NCBI GenBank assembly: GCA_963776735.1
Contig: CAVZNV010000016.1
Location: 682,001-746,000, forward strand
From: PALSA-612 sp963776735
Lineage (GTDB): Bacteria > Actinomycetota > Thermoleophilia > Gaiellales > Gaiellaceae
Length of the DNA: 64,000 nucleotides
Direction: 5' to 3'
Part shown: one piece after another, positions 63,544 through 64,000 of the stretch
How the letters are laid out: each line of letters starts with the position of its first letter
Numbering within the stretch: position 1 is the first letter of the stretch
Made by a program: the position numbers and the translations under genes
The notes under the pieces: model-generated
What the model saw: only the letters and a program-made list of their open reading frames with translations
Databases searched by the model: none
Told to the model about the DNA's origin: nothing

Positions 63544-64000
63544 GTGAGCGGACCGCAGGGGCCTATCGAGCCGGAGTTGCGCGCGGAGCGGCCGATCGAC
63601 CCGAACGTGCGGATCGGCCATGTGCACTTGCGGACTGCCGACATCGACCGGGTGCGCGACTTCTACGTCGGGATCCTCGGCTTCGACGTCGTTCACGAGG
63701 CTCGCGGCGTGCCGGGGTGGGGGACGACGGGCGACATCCTCTTTGTGTCGGCCGGCGGCTACCACCACCACCTCGGGTTCAACACGTGGAAGTCGGCCGA
63801 CGGGCCGCCGCAGCCCGACGGCGTCACCGGTCTGCATCACGTCGCGCTCAACTTCTCCTCGCAGGCGGAACTCGCGGAGGCCGTCGGCCGCCTCGTCGAC
63901 GCGGGCGTTCCGTTGCGGCAGCTCACGGATCACGGCACGCATCTCGCCGTCTACCTGAGCGACCCGGACGGAAACGACCTCGAGCTCGCGTGGGACCGGC
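63544..64000 (+). CDS. VOC-family (glyoxalase/catechol dioxygenase-like) protein, cut by window end
   Basis: Partial gene with at least 152 codons. It has IGHVHLRTADIDRVRDFYVG near the start, then GDILFVSAGGYHHHLGFNTW (His and Glu-rich metal face), GLHHVALNFSSQAELAE, and YLSDPDGNDLELAWDR. These fit the two halves of an extradiol dioxygenase-like or CatE-type VOC enzyme. The start is GTG at 63544. The 3' end is outside the window. No relation to the relic at 55.7 kb is evident apart from the fold. Confidence 0.85.
   Translation, partial: MSGPQGPIEPELRAERPIDPNVRIGHVHLRTADIDRVRDFYVGILGFDVVHEARGVPGWGTTGDILFVSAGGYHHHLGFNTWKSADGPPQPDGVTGLHHVALNFSSQAELAEAVGRLVDAGVPLRQLTDHGTHLAVYLSDPDGNDLELAWDR

Noticed and set aside
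1..64000. CRISPR arrays, insertion sequences, prophage or toxin-antitoxin and defence genes
   Set aside because: No regularly spaced repeats, no transposase or integrase motifs, and no cas or restriction genes were seen on either strand.

Overview
The window is about 64 kb of a GC-rich (roughly 70 %) bacterial chromosome centred on its replication origin. Gene content points to Actinomycetota: a DnaA-DnaN-RecF-DciA(DUF721)-GyrB-GyrA arm, a class E sortase, a YkuD L,D-transpeptidase, mostly GTG/ATG starts inside tightly overlapping operons, and high-GC codon use. Several traits (GyrB with a long C-terminal insertion, DUF2203, DUF2079, NfeD with a slipin, CcmABC next to hem genes) suggest a deep-branching class such as Thermoleophilia (Gaiellales-like). 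That placement is inference by eye, not a computed phylogeny.

Layout. 1-6.2 kb (minus strand): a tandem GNAT and a HAD hydrolase, then a type II fatty-acid operon fabZ-fabH-fabD-fabG-fabF with no acpP. 6.3-8.2 kb: a secreted peptidoglycan amidase. 8.3-12.3 kb (plus): nfeD, slipin, a GalT-like enzyme and an M29 aminopeptidase. 12.3-22.2 kb (minus): methyltransferase, gyrA, gyrB, dciA, recF, dnaN, dnaA. 22.2-22.5 kb: oriC with DnaA boxes. 22.5-27.2 kb (plus): rpmH, rnpA, yidD, yidC, jag, rsmG, parA, parB. 27.2-41.6 kb: mixed envelope and metabolic genes (MBL hydrolase, tRNA-Ile, DUF151 nuclease, PrcB-like, L,D-transpeptidase, CPBP protease, HAD, orphan binding lipoprotein, PIG-V and DUF2079 membrane glycosyltransferases, GT4, GT2, a frameshifted moeA, class E sortase, M28-like membrane protein). 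41.7-43.9 kb: two-component system. 43.9-52.3 kb (plus): moaC-mogA-ubiA-ccmABCD-ccsA/hemX-hemA-hemC-hemD-SAM hydrolase, which joins molybdopterin, quinone, cytochrome c and heme synthesis. 52.4-64 kb: mscL, tRNA-Phe, arginase, OsmC, methyltransferases, a PASTA lipoprotein, a secreted propeller, rarA, tryptophan 2,3-dioxygenase with an M20 peptidase, and small-enzyme genes up to a VOC gene cut by the right edge.

Genes read away from oriC on both sides, as expected for co-orientation with replication. Co-directional neighbours usually overlap by ATGA or GTGA. All six abutting convergent pairs that I can delimit share a 4-bp CTAG in which both stop codons are TAG.

The most noteworthy non-coding signal is a family of four related intergenic elements of about 95-115 bp (1.7, 25.5, 28.3 and 50.7 kb). 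Each carries a box near CGAA(A/T)(A/T)G-CACAGA at one end and a CCCCACCC/GGGTGGGG hairpin at the other. Other points of interest are an 18-bp perfect palindrome resembling parS 17 kb from parAB, a one-base frameshift in moeA, recF with only CTG available as a family-consistent start, and a terminator-like hairpin abutting the gyrB start codon. I saw no CRISPR array, insertion sequence, prophage or defence island.
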